From positions 1 through 37,830 of the forward strand of contig JAQEDJ010000022.1 of the NCBI GenBank assembly GCA_027669525.1: 37,830 bases of DNA, in the 5' to 3' direction. How positions within the stretch are numbered: the first letter of the stretch is position 1; every line of letters begins with the position of its first letter. The DNA comes from Coriobacteriaceae bacterium AM48-5 (GTDB taxonomy: Bacteria > Actinomycetota > Coriobacteriia > Coriobacteriales > Coriobacteriaceae). Positions 5,838 to 15,310 of the stretch are shown here, one piece after another. The translations under genes were made by a program, and so were the position numbers. The notes under the pieces were generated by a model that was not told the DNA's origin, searched no databases, and saw only the letters and a list, made by a program, of their open reading frames with translations.

Positions 5838-8198
5838 CTAAACGCGGCGCTTAAGCTGGGCTCCACCCTCACCGGGCATCAGGCGGCGCGCGTCGTAGAC
5901 CGAGTCAACGCTGCTGATAGAGGCCAGCAGCGGATCCAGACCACTCGCGTCCGAGATCTCGACCATAAAGCGCAGGGTCGCAATGCCCTCGCGGTTGGTC
6001 GACGTGGCGGCAGAAAGGATATTGCCGCCCGCATCGCCAATGGCAATGGTGACATCCTTGAGCAGGCCCATGCGGTCCAGGCACTCGACCACGATCTCGA
6101 CCTGGAAAAGCGTATCGGCAGCACCATCCCACTCTACGTCAATCATGCGCTCGGGATGCTCCATAAGACCCTTGACGTTGGGGCAGTTGGCGCGATGCAC
6201 CGAGACGCCGCGACCGCGCGTGATGAAGCCGACGATATCGTCGCCCGTCACCGGATTGCAGCAATGCGCCAAACGGACCAGCAGACCGCTGTTGCTCTCG
6301 CCCTTGACGATAATGCCGTTGCTGGCGCTCTTGCCGCGCTTTTGCGGCTTGCGGTTGGAGCCGCGGGCGGGCTGCTTCACGACCTCGGCGATTGCCTCGG
6401 CCTTGGTGAGCTGCTCCTCGGGCTTGGGGTCCAAGATTTGCTCGACCTTGTTGCCCACGGCACGTGGGGCGACTTTACCCGCACCAACGGCGGCAAACAG
6501 GTCCTCGAGCTGCTTGTAGTTAAACTGCTCCGCCACGGTGTTGAGCGCACGCGTGGACCGCGGCGTAGAGATGCCGTACCCGCGCTTGCGCAGGTCCTTG
6601 GCCAGTATATCGCGGCCAGCAGCAGCGTCATCGTCTTTGGTCGCGGCAGCAAAATAGCGGCGGATCTTTGACTTGGCAGAAGGTGTCTTAACGATCTTGA
6701 GCCAATCGCGCGACGGTTTGGAACTCTTGTTAGTCAAAATCTCGACACGGTCGCCCGTCTTGATCTCGTGCGTGAGCGGGGCCACCGCACCGTTGATCTT
6801 AGCGCCAACGCAATGGTTGCCGACCTCGGTGTGAACGGCGTAGGCAAAGTCGAGCGGCGTGGAGCCGGCACGAAGCGCCATGACCTCGCCCTTGGGCGTA
6901 AAGACGAAGATCTCCTGATCGAAGAGGTCAACCTTCAGCGAATGCAGGTATTCCTTGGCGTCGGTAATCTCATCAGACGCAGCCCAATCGAGCGAATGTT
7001 TGAGCCAGTTAATCTGATCGTCCAGACGCTGTGCGTCATTGGTCTTAGACGCAGACGATCCGCCCGACTTCTTATAGAGCCAGTGGGCGGCAATGCCGTA
7101 CTCGGCCTGCTCATGCATCTCGTAGGTTCGAATCTGAATCTCGAGCGGACGAGCCGTGGGGCCGATAACCGTCGTGTGGAGCGACTGATAGTTATTGACC
7201 TTGGGCATGGCGATATAGTCTTTAAAACGACCGGGCATGGGATGCCACAAGGTATGCACGGCACCAAGCGTGGAATAGCAATCGCGCACCGAATGAGTGA
7301 TGACGCGCAGTGCCACCAGGTCGTAGATCTCGGAGAATTCCTTGCCCTTGCGCTTCATCTTTTGGTAGATGGACCAATAGTGCTTGGAACGGCCGTTGAT
7401 CTGGAAGTCCTCTAGACCAATGCGGTTGAGCTCATCGGTAAGCGTCTTGATGGTCTCGGCAAGGTAGCGCTCGCGGACCTCGCGCGACTCAGCCACCATG
7501 CGCGCGATGCGCTGGTAGGCATCGGGCTCCAGGTAGAAGAAGGACAGGTCCTCGAGTTCCCACTTAATAGAGCTCATGCCCAGGCGGTCGGCCAAGGGCG
7601 CGTACACGTCCATGGTCTCGCGCGCCTTAAACAGGCGACGATCCTCGCGCAGGGCTGCCAGCGTTCGCATGTTGTGCAGACGGTCGGCAAGCTTAACGAT
7701 GATGACGCGGATGTCCTTGGACATGGCGAGGAACATCTTGCGCAGCGTGAGGGCCTGTTTCTCGTCCATGCTGTCGACTTCGATGTTGGTGAGCTTGGTC
7801 ACGCCATCGACGAGCTCGGCCACCGTATCGCCAAACAGGTCGGAAACATCGGCAAGCGAGGTCTCGGTATCCTCGACGGTATCGTGTAGCAGCGCGGCGC
7901 ACACCACGTCACAGTCCATCTTGAGATCGGCCAAAATGATGGCCACCTCGATGGGATGGTTGATGTACATCTCACCCGAGCGGCGCTTTTGGTTGCAGTG
8001 CTTCTCGGCAGCAAAGCAATAGGCCTGCTCCACCTTAGAAAAGTCGTCCTCATTCATATATTTGAGGCACAGGCGCTCCAGCTTGTCGTAGCTGTCCGCC
8101 ATAATCTCGGGCGGCAGCTCATCGGCATGCTTATAGTGCTCCATCTCCGAGAACGGCTGGAGGGCGGAATCATGGGCGGTACGGGCTGCGGCATCCAT
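5838..8198 (-). CDS. rel: bifunctional (p)ppGpp synthetase/hydrolase (RSH family)
   Basis: Makes and degrades the stringent-response alarmone (p)ppGpp from GTP/GDP and ATP. The 786-residue protein has the full long-RSH order. The HD hydrolase domain comes first (His81, HD at 105-106 in LLHDTVED, Asp171 in KLADRLHNM). The synthetase domain follows (ING RSKHYWSIYQKM, then RFKDYIAMPKVNNYQSLHTT at ~324-343). Then come TGS (~428-490, FVFTPKGEVMALRAGSTPLDFAYAVH), a Cys-containing segment (LAHCCNPVTGD, VHRANCPN) and a C-terminal ACT domain. RFKD is the RXKD form typical of bifunctional enzymes, not the EXDD of RelA-only enzymes, and hydrolase residues are intact. ATG follows AGGGGAAGGGG. It begins 15 nt after recJ-recQ, so the two are co-transcribed. 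Confidence 0.97.
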   Translation of the reverse strand: MDAAARTAHDSALQPFSEMEHYKHADELPPEIMADSYDKLERLCLKYMNEDDFSKVEQAYCFAAEKHCNQKRRSGEMYINHPIEVAIILADLKMDCDVVCAALLHDTVEDTETSLADVSDLFGDTVAELVDGVTKLTNIEVDSMDEKQALTLRKMFLAMSKDIRVIIVKLADRLHNMRTLAALREDRRLFKARETMDVYAPLADRLGMSSIKWELEDLSFFYLEPDAYQRIARMVAESREVRERYLAETIKTLTDELNRIGLEDFQINGRSKHYWSIYQKMKRKGKEFSEIYDLVALRVITHSVRDCYSTLGAVHTLWHPMPGRFKDYIAMPKVNNYQSLHTTVIGPTARPLEIQIRTYEMHEQAEYGIAAHWLYKKSGGSSASKTNDAQRLDDQINWLKHSLDWAASDEITDAKEYLHSLKVDLFDQEIFVFTPKGEVMALRAGSTPLDFAYAVHTEVGNHCVGAKINGAVAPLTHEIKTGDRVEILTNKSSKPSRDWLKIVKTPSAKSKIRRYFAAATKDDDAAAGRDILAKDLRKRGYGISTPRSTRALNTVAEQFNYKQLEDLFAAVGAGKVAPRAVGNKVEQILDPKPEEQLTKAEAIAEVVKQPARGSNRKPQKRGKSASNGIIVKGESNSGLLVRLAHCCNPVTGDDIVGFITRGRGVSVHRANCPNVKGLMEHPERMIDVEWDGAADTLFQVEIVVECLDRMGLLKDVTIAIGDAGGNILSAATSTNREGIATLRFMVEISDASGLDPLLASISSVDSVYDARRLMPGEGGAQLKRRV

Positions 8199-8213
8199 CG
8201 AGGTCCCCTTCCC

Positions 8214-11200
8214 CTAGGCCCGCGGTACGATCGGGCGGTTAACTTTGGCTAGCATATCAGAAGCGCACGAATCGAGCGCCCAACTCCGGAAAGCCGAGAA
8301 CTCCATGCGCGAACGCAAGCCCTCCAAATAGCGAATTGACCTGCTCAATTGCACACGGCCGGGGTTTTCGGCCATCGCGATGCGACGGGTGTCGTCAAAC
8401 CCCGAAACGCGACAGAAGCCAAGCTCTTCGAAGATTCCCAGGCCACTTTCCACCGAGCGCTCGTCGACCGGCGTGCGGGCATCGATGGCAAGGCACATCT
8501 GCGCGATGTCGATATCGCTCGCGCTAAAGGAATCGTCCCCGGTCTTGCCGCGGTTGGAGCGCCACATGGTTTGCAGCGCGCGATAGAGCGTGACGAGCTC
8601 GTCGCGCTCGGGCGCATAGCAGTCGAGTAGGCGCTCGTTAATGCGGGCGTCGCGCGACGAATAGAGCAGGTGAATCACGGCGGGCTGTCCATCGCGACCG
8701 GCGCGGCCACTCATCTGGTTAAACTCAATCGCGCCAAACGGCATGTGATAGAGCACGACATGGCGAATATCGGGAAGGTTGACGCCCTCGCCAAAGGCAG
8801 AGGTCGAGACGATGCAGCTGAGGCTTCCGTCTCGGAATGCTTCCTCCACGCGGCGGCGATCGGAGCGCGCAAGCCCGCGTTATAGAACGCGATATGGGTT
8901 GCGCAATCGGGCACACGCTTGCGCAACGTCTTGGCGAGCGCCACGGACTGGTCGCGCGAATTGACGTAAATGACGGTCTTCTCCCCCGTCGCCACGATCG
9001 ACACCAAACGGTTCTCGCGGCTCGCAAGGTCGCGGTCGTCCTCGAGCTGCAGGTTCTCGCGCACCGTCTCGTCGACCACCGTGCGAGTAATCGGCAGCAT
9101 GCGGGCAAGCTCGGCCACGACCGGAGCCGTCGCGGTGGCCGTCGCAGCCATAACAACCGGGTCGCCCAGGGCTTTGAGGATATCGGGCATGTCGAGATAG
9201 GCGCTGCGGTCGCCGCCCTTGGCAAGGCCGGCGTGGTGCGCCTCATCGATAACGACAAAGCCGATGCGGCCCGAACGCGCGAAGCGGTCACGGTGGATAG
9301 ATAGGAACTCGGGCGTCGTGAGCACGATACTGGTGCGGCCCGAAGCTAGGCCGGCGAACACATCATCGCGTGCGGCCTCCACGGTCTCGCCGGTCAGCAC
9401 GCCAACGCCAATGCCAAGCGCTGCCATCGTCGACGAGAGGTGATAGCCTGGTCGGCAACAAGCGCACGCAGCGGATAGACAAAGATGCTCGCACGTCCGC
9501 GAAGGACAGCCTCGCGCGCAGCATGTACATGGAAGATGAGAGACTTGCCGCGGCCCGTTCCCATAACGGCCAAGACGCTCTGGTGGTCGGCCAAGGCATC
9601 GAGCGCCTCAACCTGCGCGCGGTGCGGCTGGTTCGATCCGATAAAGCTATGGATAAGCGAGCGCGTGAGCTCGGTATAGGAAAGCTGGGCGAGCGTCTCG
9701 CGCTTACGCGACTCCAGGCGCAGGCCGGAATCCGCCGGCTGCACGCCACGACGAAGCTCGCATGCCGGATCGTCGACGCTGGGCAGCGCGGTATCGCGGA
9801 CCAGAACATCCTTGATCATGAGCTTGGGCTTCACACGCCCCTGCCAATGCTCGGCAACGGCCTCGAACACCAAGTCGACAGCGCTATCGCAGTTGATGAG
9901 CTTATCGATTTGCGGCACGCGGAACATAATGGCCGGCACACTCGCGGCGCCATCGGTCGCCACAAAGCGCATGTGCTCGCCGGTTTTGCCCACCACGGCG
10001 CGGTCGCACATCGTCACGCCCTCGGCAGCCAGCAGCGGCACCTTGTTGCCCTGGCCAAACGGCTCAAGACGGGAGATCTGCTCGATGGTCTCGATATTCA
10101 GCTCGGAAAGGTCGACGGTGGCGGCGACCTCGTCGGTGTCTTCAAAGTCCTCGGCGGGAAGCTCCGATAGCACGGCGGAAAGGCGGCGGCGGAACTCATC
10201 GAGCTTGGATGCCTCGATGGTCACACCCACCGCACCGGCATGTCCGCCGCGACGAATCAGCAGGTCGGAACAACGCTCGACGGCGTCGAACAGGTTGACC
10301 TTGCCCACCGAGCGACCCGATCCGCGCGCAACGCCGTCCTCAATCGAGAAGAGCAGCGCCGGCACGTGATAACGGTTGGTCAGGCGGCTCGCTACGATAC
10401 CCTTGACGCCCTCGTGCCAGCCCTCGCCACCCACGACGATTGCGCGACCGCCGTCATAGGTCTCCTCGACCTTTGCCATGGCGTCGCGTGTGAGCTCCGC
10501 CTCGATCTCGCGGCGCTGACGGTTGATTTCCTCGAGCTCGGCTGCCAGTGCACTTGCCTCGATAGGACCGCGGGCAAGCAGCAGGTCGAGCGCCAGCTTG
10601 GGATCAGCCATGCGGCCGGCAGCATTCAGACGAGGGATGAGCGAAAACGACAGGCCGTCGGCCGTAATGGTAGAAAGGTCGGCCTTGGCAAGTGCGGCAA
10701 GCGCGATATAGCCGGGACGGGCCGTCACGCGCATCTGTTGGATGCCCTCGGCGACCAGTGCGCGATTCTCGGGCGTGAGCGGCATCATGTCGGACACGGT
10801 GCCCAGCGCCGCGACCTCGATCAGCGAACGCCAATACGACGGCTTGCCCAAACGCTCGCCCAGGACCTGCACCAGCTTGAGCGCCACACCGGCACCGGCA
10901 AGCTCGCGCGAGGGACCCTCGTCCTCGAGCTTGGGGTCGGTCAGGGGCACGCCCTGCGGCACCTGGTCGGACGGCTCGTGATGGTCCGTGACCACCAAAT
11001 CGATCCCCAGGCTCTCCAGATAGGAGACCTCCTCCTTGGCGGCAATGCCGTTATCGACGGTCACGATCAGGTTGGGTTGGGCGAGCTCGTTGACGCGGTC
11101 GAGCGCCGCACGCGACAGGCCGTAGCCCTCGTCAAAGCGATGCGGAATAAACGGCGTGACGTTGGCGCCAAACGAACGTAGCGCCTCGGTCAACAGACAA

Positions 11201-11499
11201 GTCGACGTAATGCCGTCGACGTCAAAATCGCCAAAGACCGCGATGTGCTCGTGGTTGCGAATAGCGCGCTCGACGCGGTCGGCAACGACCGCCATGCCCG
11301 GAATAATGAGTGGGTCGGCCCAGTCGCGATCGAGCGAAGGCGTCAAAAACAGCTGGCCTTCCTCGATGGATGTTATGCCGTGCGCAACCATAATGCGCGC
11401 CACCAGCCCGGGTATGCCCAGGCCAGCCGAAAGCTCCTTTTCGAGCTCGGGGTTTTGCTGAGCGACCGCCCAGCGATGCGTCGTCTTAAGCGATGACAT
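8214..11499 (-). CDS. recJ: RecJ exonuclease-RecQ-like helicase fusion (two frameshifts)
   Basis: The N-terminal ~580 residues are RecJ, the 5'-3' single-strand DNA exonuclease, with DHH motifs DFDVDG (91-96), VDNG (148-151) and TDHHE (171-175), and the DHHA1 motif RGGHAGAVG. Without a stop, a RecQ-type superfamily 2 helicase follows: Walker A MGTGRGKS (~647-653), VVIDEAHHAG, AATATATAP, and motif VI QMSGRAGRDG. No RecQ zinc-binding cysteine cluster is visible; the end looks like a winged-helix region. Two one-base losses break the frame, near 9446 (DQA into YHLSSTMAALG) and near 8873 (NAGLARSDRRRVEEAF). Each is restored by one C in GGCC, giving exactly 1096 codons (1095 aa). Start 11499 (MSSLKTT) has GGGGGTG upstream. 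Likely acts in recombinational repair. Confidence 0.88.
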
Positions 11500-11566
11500 A
11501 GGCGCCCACCCCCGATAGGGGCAGGTCGCCGCGATACCTCTCACGGTTCATAGCGATGAGTCCTCT

Positions 11567-11613
11567 GTGTATGCCCGCTTCGGCAGGCAGATCTGTTGAA
11601 CGGATTTATTATA
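11567..11613 (-). promoter_or_regulatory. promoter of recJ-recQ-rel operon
   Basis: A perfect -10 TATAAT lies at 11608-11613 on the minus strand. The -35 is poor (near GATTTG, 16 nt upstream). The transcribed leader contains a small hairpin GCCTGC-CGAA-GCGGGC (about 11567-11584). Transcription would run through recJ-recQ, rel and perhaps the MBL hydrolase. Confidence 0.5.
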
Positions 11614-11774
11614 CCGTGCAGAGCAGACGCAAATCGCCGCAGCACGCCGCGGTTTCGGTAAACGATGCCGGTAATAGCCCCGAAATATTCGAGCGTTTCT
11701 GACGCACGGAGCATGCGAGCGTCTAGCATATCCATTCAAAACGGGTTCACGGGCAAAGGGAGTCACAAGCGCAT

Positions 11775-12772
11775 ATGAAGCAATGGGTTGGACTGGGCAA
11801 GTTTCTCGCGGGGCACATGCAGGTCATCGTTCCGATTTGCGTGGCACTCGGCGTGCTCTTTCCCCAACAGATTGGCGTACTCAAGCCATCGTTCCCACCT
11901 TGTTTGCCTTTATGACGTTTCAGGGTGCGCTCAGCAACACCTTTCACCAGGTAACCGAGGTGTTCCGCCGTCCGTTGCACCTAGTCTTGGCGCTGCTCGT
12001 CTCGGCGGTGCTTATTCCCATCGCGGCGTATGCCATGGGGTCACTCTTCTTTGGCTCCAACCCCAACCTTGTCTGCGGCATTGTGCTCGAATACAGCGTG
12101 CCCGTGGCCGTCACCGCTTTTATGTGGATCAGCATGTTCGGCGGCAACGGCCCGCTCGCGCTCACCATCATCCTGACGTCCTCGGTCATCTCACCTGTGA
12201 CGATTCCGCTTACGCTCAAGCTCCTGCTGGGCGCCACCGTCTCGATCGACGTGCCGAGCATGATGCAGAACATGGCCTTTATGATCGCCATCCCCGCTGT
12301 GCTCGGTATTGCCATCAATGAACTCACGCGCGGCTGGGGCCACGAGAAACTCTCTCCCGTGCTCTCGCCCGCCTGCAAGTTCATGATGATGGGCGTCATC
12401 GCGTCCAACTCCACCGCTATGAGCGAGTACGTGCTGCACATAAACGCGGTGCGCCTGGAAGTCGCCCTCTTTATTTTGGTCTTCGCCATCAGCGGCTTTG
12501 TCGTCGGTTTTCTGGTCGCACGTGCGCTGCATCTGCCATATAGCGAGACGACTACCATGTGCTTTACCTGCGGCATGCGCAACATCTCTTCGGGTGCCGT
12601 CATCGCCACGCAGTACTTTCCGGGCGAGGTCGTGTTCCCCGTCATGTGCGGCACGCTGTTTCAGCAGGTGCTGGCCTCGATTATCGGGCATCTCTTTGAG
12701 TGCCTAACCTGCGAGGAGCGCACCAAACAGCGCAAGCGGGTCGAAGCCGGCCGCGACGCCATGGCGCGCTAG
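11775..12772 (+). CDS. bile acid:sodium symporter family (BASS) transporter (frameshifted)
   Basis: Integral membrane protein with about ten hydrophobic segments, including VIVPICVALGVLF, FMTFQGALS, LALLVSAVLIPIAAYAMG and VALFILVFAISGFVVGF. The pattern fits the BASS family, which moves organic anions (bile acids, pantoate, pyruvate-like acids) with sodium; the substrate here is unknown. FTCGMRNISSGAVIA resembles the conserved discontinuous-helix region. The frame breaks near 11889: GVLKP must continue IVPTLFAFMTF, restored by one C (AAGCCATC to AAGCCCATC). Corrected length is exactly 333 codons (332 aa). Start ATG 11775 gives the expected first transmembrane helix; the AAGGGAG ribosome site is rather distant. 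It stands alone on the plus strand and converges on the DUF4931 gene. Confidence 0.82.
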
Positions 12773-12802
12773 GCTGTGCGCATTACGCGGGTGTTAGTCT
12801 TG

Positions 12803-13600
12803 CTATACGAGCGTTTCCAGATGCGCACGCAGACGCTCAGCATCGATATCGAGCGTCGTCTCGGCATTGACTTGGGCCAAACGATAGCCGACAAAGTAGG
12901 GCGAAACCACCCAACGCGGCAGCGCCTTGGCAATGGTCCGACCGCCCAGGTGATAGAAGAACAAGTTGTACGACTCTGCGCGACCACCGTGGTGCTCGTT
13001 TAGGATATAGCGCAGAGCTACCTGGATCGCATCGGCAAAGAGATCCGCCTCGGCTTGGTCTCGTGCGTCATCGCTGGCGGCGATTCCCTGCGGGGCTGAA
13101 ACGTTGATCTCAAAGAACCCCATGATCGGTTCGGCTGAGATATTGACCGAGATTCTCCCCTGTTGCCAGACATTGATGCCTTCGAAATTGGCGGAAGCCA
13201 GCGAAGCATAGCCGTCTTCCTGCTCCAAACCCACAATCTGCATGTGCGGATGGACCAGACTGCCGCCCGAAAGTGGGCCCTTGTTCTTGTACATGAGAAC
13301 GCTGCGATACTGTCGGGAGTCAATCATCCGCTGCCAGCAATCCAGGGCAAACCGCATAACATGATGCAGCTCGTCCGGCGCATAGGTCACCAGGTCGGCG
13401 TCGTGGTCGGACGACTCAATCAATACGGTCTGGCGAGTGGCCCGCAAGGTCTTAAACTTATTCTCGAGCCAGATGCAGCCACCGTCGCGCCGGATGATAT
13501 TGGCGAGTTCCTCGGTATCGCAAAAGGGGCACGCGGTGCCGGGACGACGGTTGTCGTCGGGCTTACCGTTCGCCTGCTGAACGTCAAATACCAGCGCCAC
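12803..13600 (-). CDS. DUF4931 / galactose-1-phosphate uridylyltransferase-like protein
   Basis: A 265-residue protein with a CxxC pair (CPFCDTEE, ~24-31) and the histidine motif GGSLVHPHMQIVGLEQ (~112-127), like the HPH active-site region of GalT-type members of the HIT superfamily. It therefore probably binds a nucleotide or transfers or hydrolyses a nucleotidyl group, but the real reaction is unknown. I match it to the uncharacterised DUF4931 group. Start is GTG 13600 with GGAGG 8 nt upstream, lying over the end of cutC, whose stop is only 3 nt away. Tight coupling to cutC suggests a shared role. It converges on the BASS transporter gene with a 30-nt gap. Confidence 0.78.
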   Translation of the reverse strand: MALVFDVQQANGKPDDNRRPGTACPFCDTEELANIIRRDGGCIWLENKFKTLRATRQTVLIESSDHDADLVTYAPDELHHVMRFALDCWQRMIDSRQYRSVLMYKNKGPLSGGSLVHPHMQIVGLEQEDGYASLASANFEGINVWQQGRISVNISAEPIMGFFEINVSAPQGIAASDDARDQAEADLFADAIQVALRYILNEHHGGRAESYNLFFYHLGGRTIAKALPRWVVSPYFVGYRLAQVNAETTLDIDAERLRAHLETLV

Positions 13601-13603
13601 GGG

Positions 13604-14280
13604 TTATACCTCCAGCGGCACGATCTTGGTGCCATGGAGTTCGGAGACGCCAGTGCCGCCGCCACGGTATCGCGATTGGCCGTGGAAATGCCGCCACCGG
13701 GAAGAATGGTCAGGCGGTCGCCCGCATACTCGACAAGACGCGACAGGTGCTCCAGGTTGTCCTCGATCGGCGTTCCGGCAGCACCACCATGCGTCAGGAT
13801 GCGCGTGATGCCGCAGTCGGCGAGTGTGTCAATGGCATCGAGCTGAGCCTCGAGCGAGAGCTGGTCAAAGGCCATGTGAAAGGTGATATCGATGGCCCCG
13901 CGCTTGCACTCCTCGGTCGCGCAGCCCGTAGCCATCACGAGGGCGCCGAGGGTGAGCTCGTCGAGCGCCCAGCCGCCGGCACAGGGCTTGCAGCAGCCAA
14001 AGACCAGGCCGTCAACGCCGGCGCTCACGGCAAGACTCAAGTCCATCTCCATCATGCGCAGCTCGTCCTGGTTGTAGTGAAAGTCACCACCACGCGGGCG
14101 AATCATGCACATCACTCGCGCGTCATGCTCGTGAGCATAGCTGACCGTAGTGCTGATAACGCCGGCCGAGGGCGTGGTACCACCGACGGCAAGGTTGTCG
14201 CACAACTCGATGCGCTTAGCACCGGCATCGATAGCCGCCGGCACACGCTCAAAGTTCTCGGCACAAAACTCGTACAGCAT
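13604..14280 (-). CDS. cutC: CutC family protein (frameshifted)
   Basis: TIM-barrel protein of the CutC family, historically linked to copper homeostasis, though the molecular activity is unsettled. Characteristic segments are LYEFCAENF, GAKRIELCDNLAVGGTTPS, MIRPRGGDFHY, DGLVFGCC, ITFHMAFD and RILTHGGAAGT. The frame is lost near 13655, just before the last ~14 residues. Restoring one C (GGCACT to GGCCACT) gives AAATGVSELHGTKIVPLEV and a stop at 13604, exactly 226 codons (225 aa). ATG 14280 follows GGGGG at good spacing. First gene of a two-gene unit with the DUF4931 gene. Confidence 0.9.
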
Positions 14281-14338
14281 AGATAGACCCCCAGATGACA
14301 AACGTTTTCCGATGGGCATTGTCGCACGCCCCCATGAA

Positions 14339-14403
14339 GTTGCGGTGGAATAGAGACTGTTTTGGCCTCTGAGGCTCCCATCTAGTCCCTATTCCACCGC
14401 AAC
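14339..14403. repeat. 65-nt palindromic hairpin element upstream of cutC
   Basis: Perfect 15-bp arms GTTGCGGTGGAATAG (14339-14353) and CTATTCCACCGCAAC (14389-14403) continue after one mismatch with GACT/AGTC (14355-14358, 14384-14387) and an inner GCC/GGC pair. It lies in the cutC upstream region between cutC and the liv terminator. Its design (long perfect arms, nested pairs, CTGTTTT inside) recalls the 92-nt element at 3898. A REP-like repeat or a regulatory hairpin are both possible. Confidence 0.75.
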
Positions 14404-14453
14404 ATAAAGGGGGCAGAACCAAAGTAACGCCGCAGGCAGAGGACCGACAGCGA

Positions 14454-14591
14454 GCGGGCGCCAGAGCGAACAAATTGGCATGAAAAGAGGGCGGCATAGA
14501 CCTTCTGGTCATGCCGCCCTCTTTGAATGACAAGTTGTCGCTCTGGCGCCCGCGCAGCGTCGGCCGGTCCGCCGTTCGGCAGAACGGCGGA
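14454..14591. terminator. nested hairpins downstream of livF, including a terminator
   Basis: Outer arms GCGGGCGCCAGAGCGA (14454-14469) and TCGCTCTGGCGCCCGC (14538-14553) are a perfect 16-bp inverted repeat. Nested inside is AAAGAGGGCGGCAT (14484-14497) with ATGCCGCCCTCTTT (14511-14524), extended by GACC-TTCT-GGTC; its A/T-rich ends make it a terminator readable in both directions. Right after the livF stop, TCCGCCGTTC-GGCA-GAACGGCGGA (14568-14591) is another perfect 10-bp hairpin. Together with the 65-nt element these fill the 316-nt gap 14281-14596, where I see no gene. Confidence 0.75.
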
Positions 14592-14596
14592 AGTCC

Positions 14597-15310
14597 CTAG
14601 CCGCCCAGATATGCCTTGCGCACGTTATCGTCGTGCAGGAGCTCTTGGCCCGTGCCGGTCATGGTGATCTTGCCGGTCTCGAGCACGTAGCCGCGCGTGG
14701 CGATCGAGAGCGCCATCTGCGCGTTCTGCTCGACCAGGAGCACCGTGGTACCGGCTTTATGCAGGTCCTCGACGATCTGGAAGATCTGCTCAATCAGAAT
14801 CGGCGCCAGGCCCATGGAAGGCTCGTCGAGCATGAGCAGCTTGGGGTTACTCATAAGGGCGCGCCCCATAACGAGCATCTGCTGCTCGCCGCCCGAAAGG
14901 GTGCCGGCGACCTGGCGACGGCGCTCCTTAAGGCGAGGGAACTGCTCATAGACGCGCTCCAGGCCCGGAGCCACCGTGGACTTGGGCTGTGTATAGGCGC
15001 CCATCTCCAGGTTCTCCTCGACCGTCATCTGCAAAAAGGCGCGACGGCCCTCGGGCACCTGGGCCAAGCCCTTGCCCACCAGCTTGTCGGCAGGCGTATG
15101 GGTAATGTCCTCGCCCATAAACTTGATGGAGCCGGTCTTGGAACGCAGCAGGCCCGAGACAGTCTTAAGCGTTGTAGACTTGCCGGCGCCGTTCGCGCCG
15201 ATCAAGGCCACGATCTCGCCCTCGTTGACGTTAAAGGAGATGTCCTTGATGGCGTGGATAGCGCCGTACCAGACGTTGATGTTGTAGACGGAAAGCATCG
15301 GCTCTGCCAT
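14597..15310 (-). CDS. livF: branched-chain amino acid ABC transporter ATP-binding protein LivF
   Basis: One of two ATPases that drive high-affinity leucine/isoleucine/valine import. The 237-residue protein has Walker A GANGAGKST (38-46), the Q-loop region around GLAQVPEGRRAF, the ABC signature LSGGEQQ (138-144) and Walker B LLMLDEPSMGLAP (158-170). The VPEGRR segment is typical of LivF rather than LivG. ATG follows GGGGGAG, and the start abuts the livG stop (TAA then ATG), indicating translational coupling. Last gene of the liv unit, followed by strong hairpins. Confidence 0.97.
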   Translation of the reverse strand: MAEPMLSVYNINVWYGAIHAIKDISFNVNEGEIVALIGANGAGKSTTLKTVSGLLRSKTGSIKFMGEDITHTPADKLVGKGLAQVPEGRRAFLQMTVEENLEMGAYTQPKSTVAPGLERVYEQFPRLKERRRQVAGTLSGGEQQMLVMGRALMSNPKLLMLDEPSMGLAPILIEQIFQIVEDLHKAGTTVLLVEQNAQMALSIATRGYVLETGKITMTGTGQELLHDDNVRKAYLGG

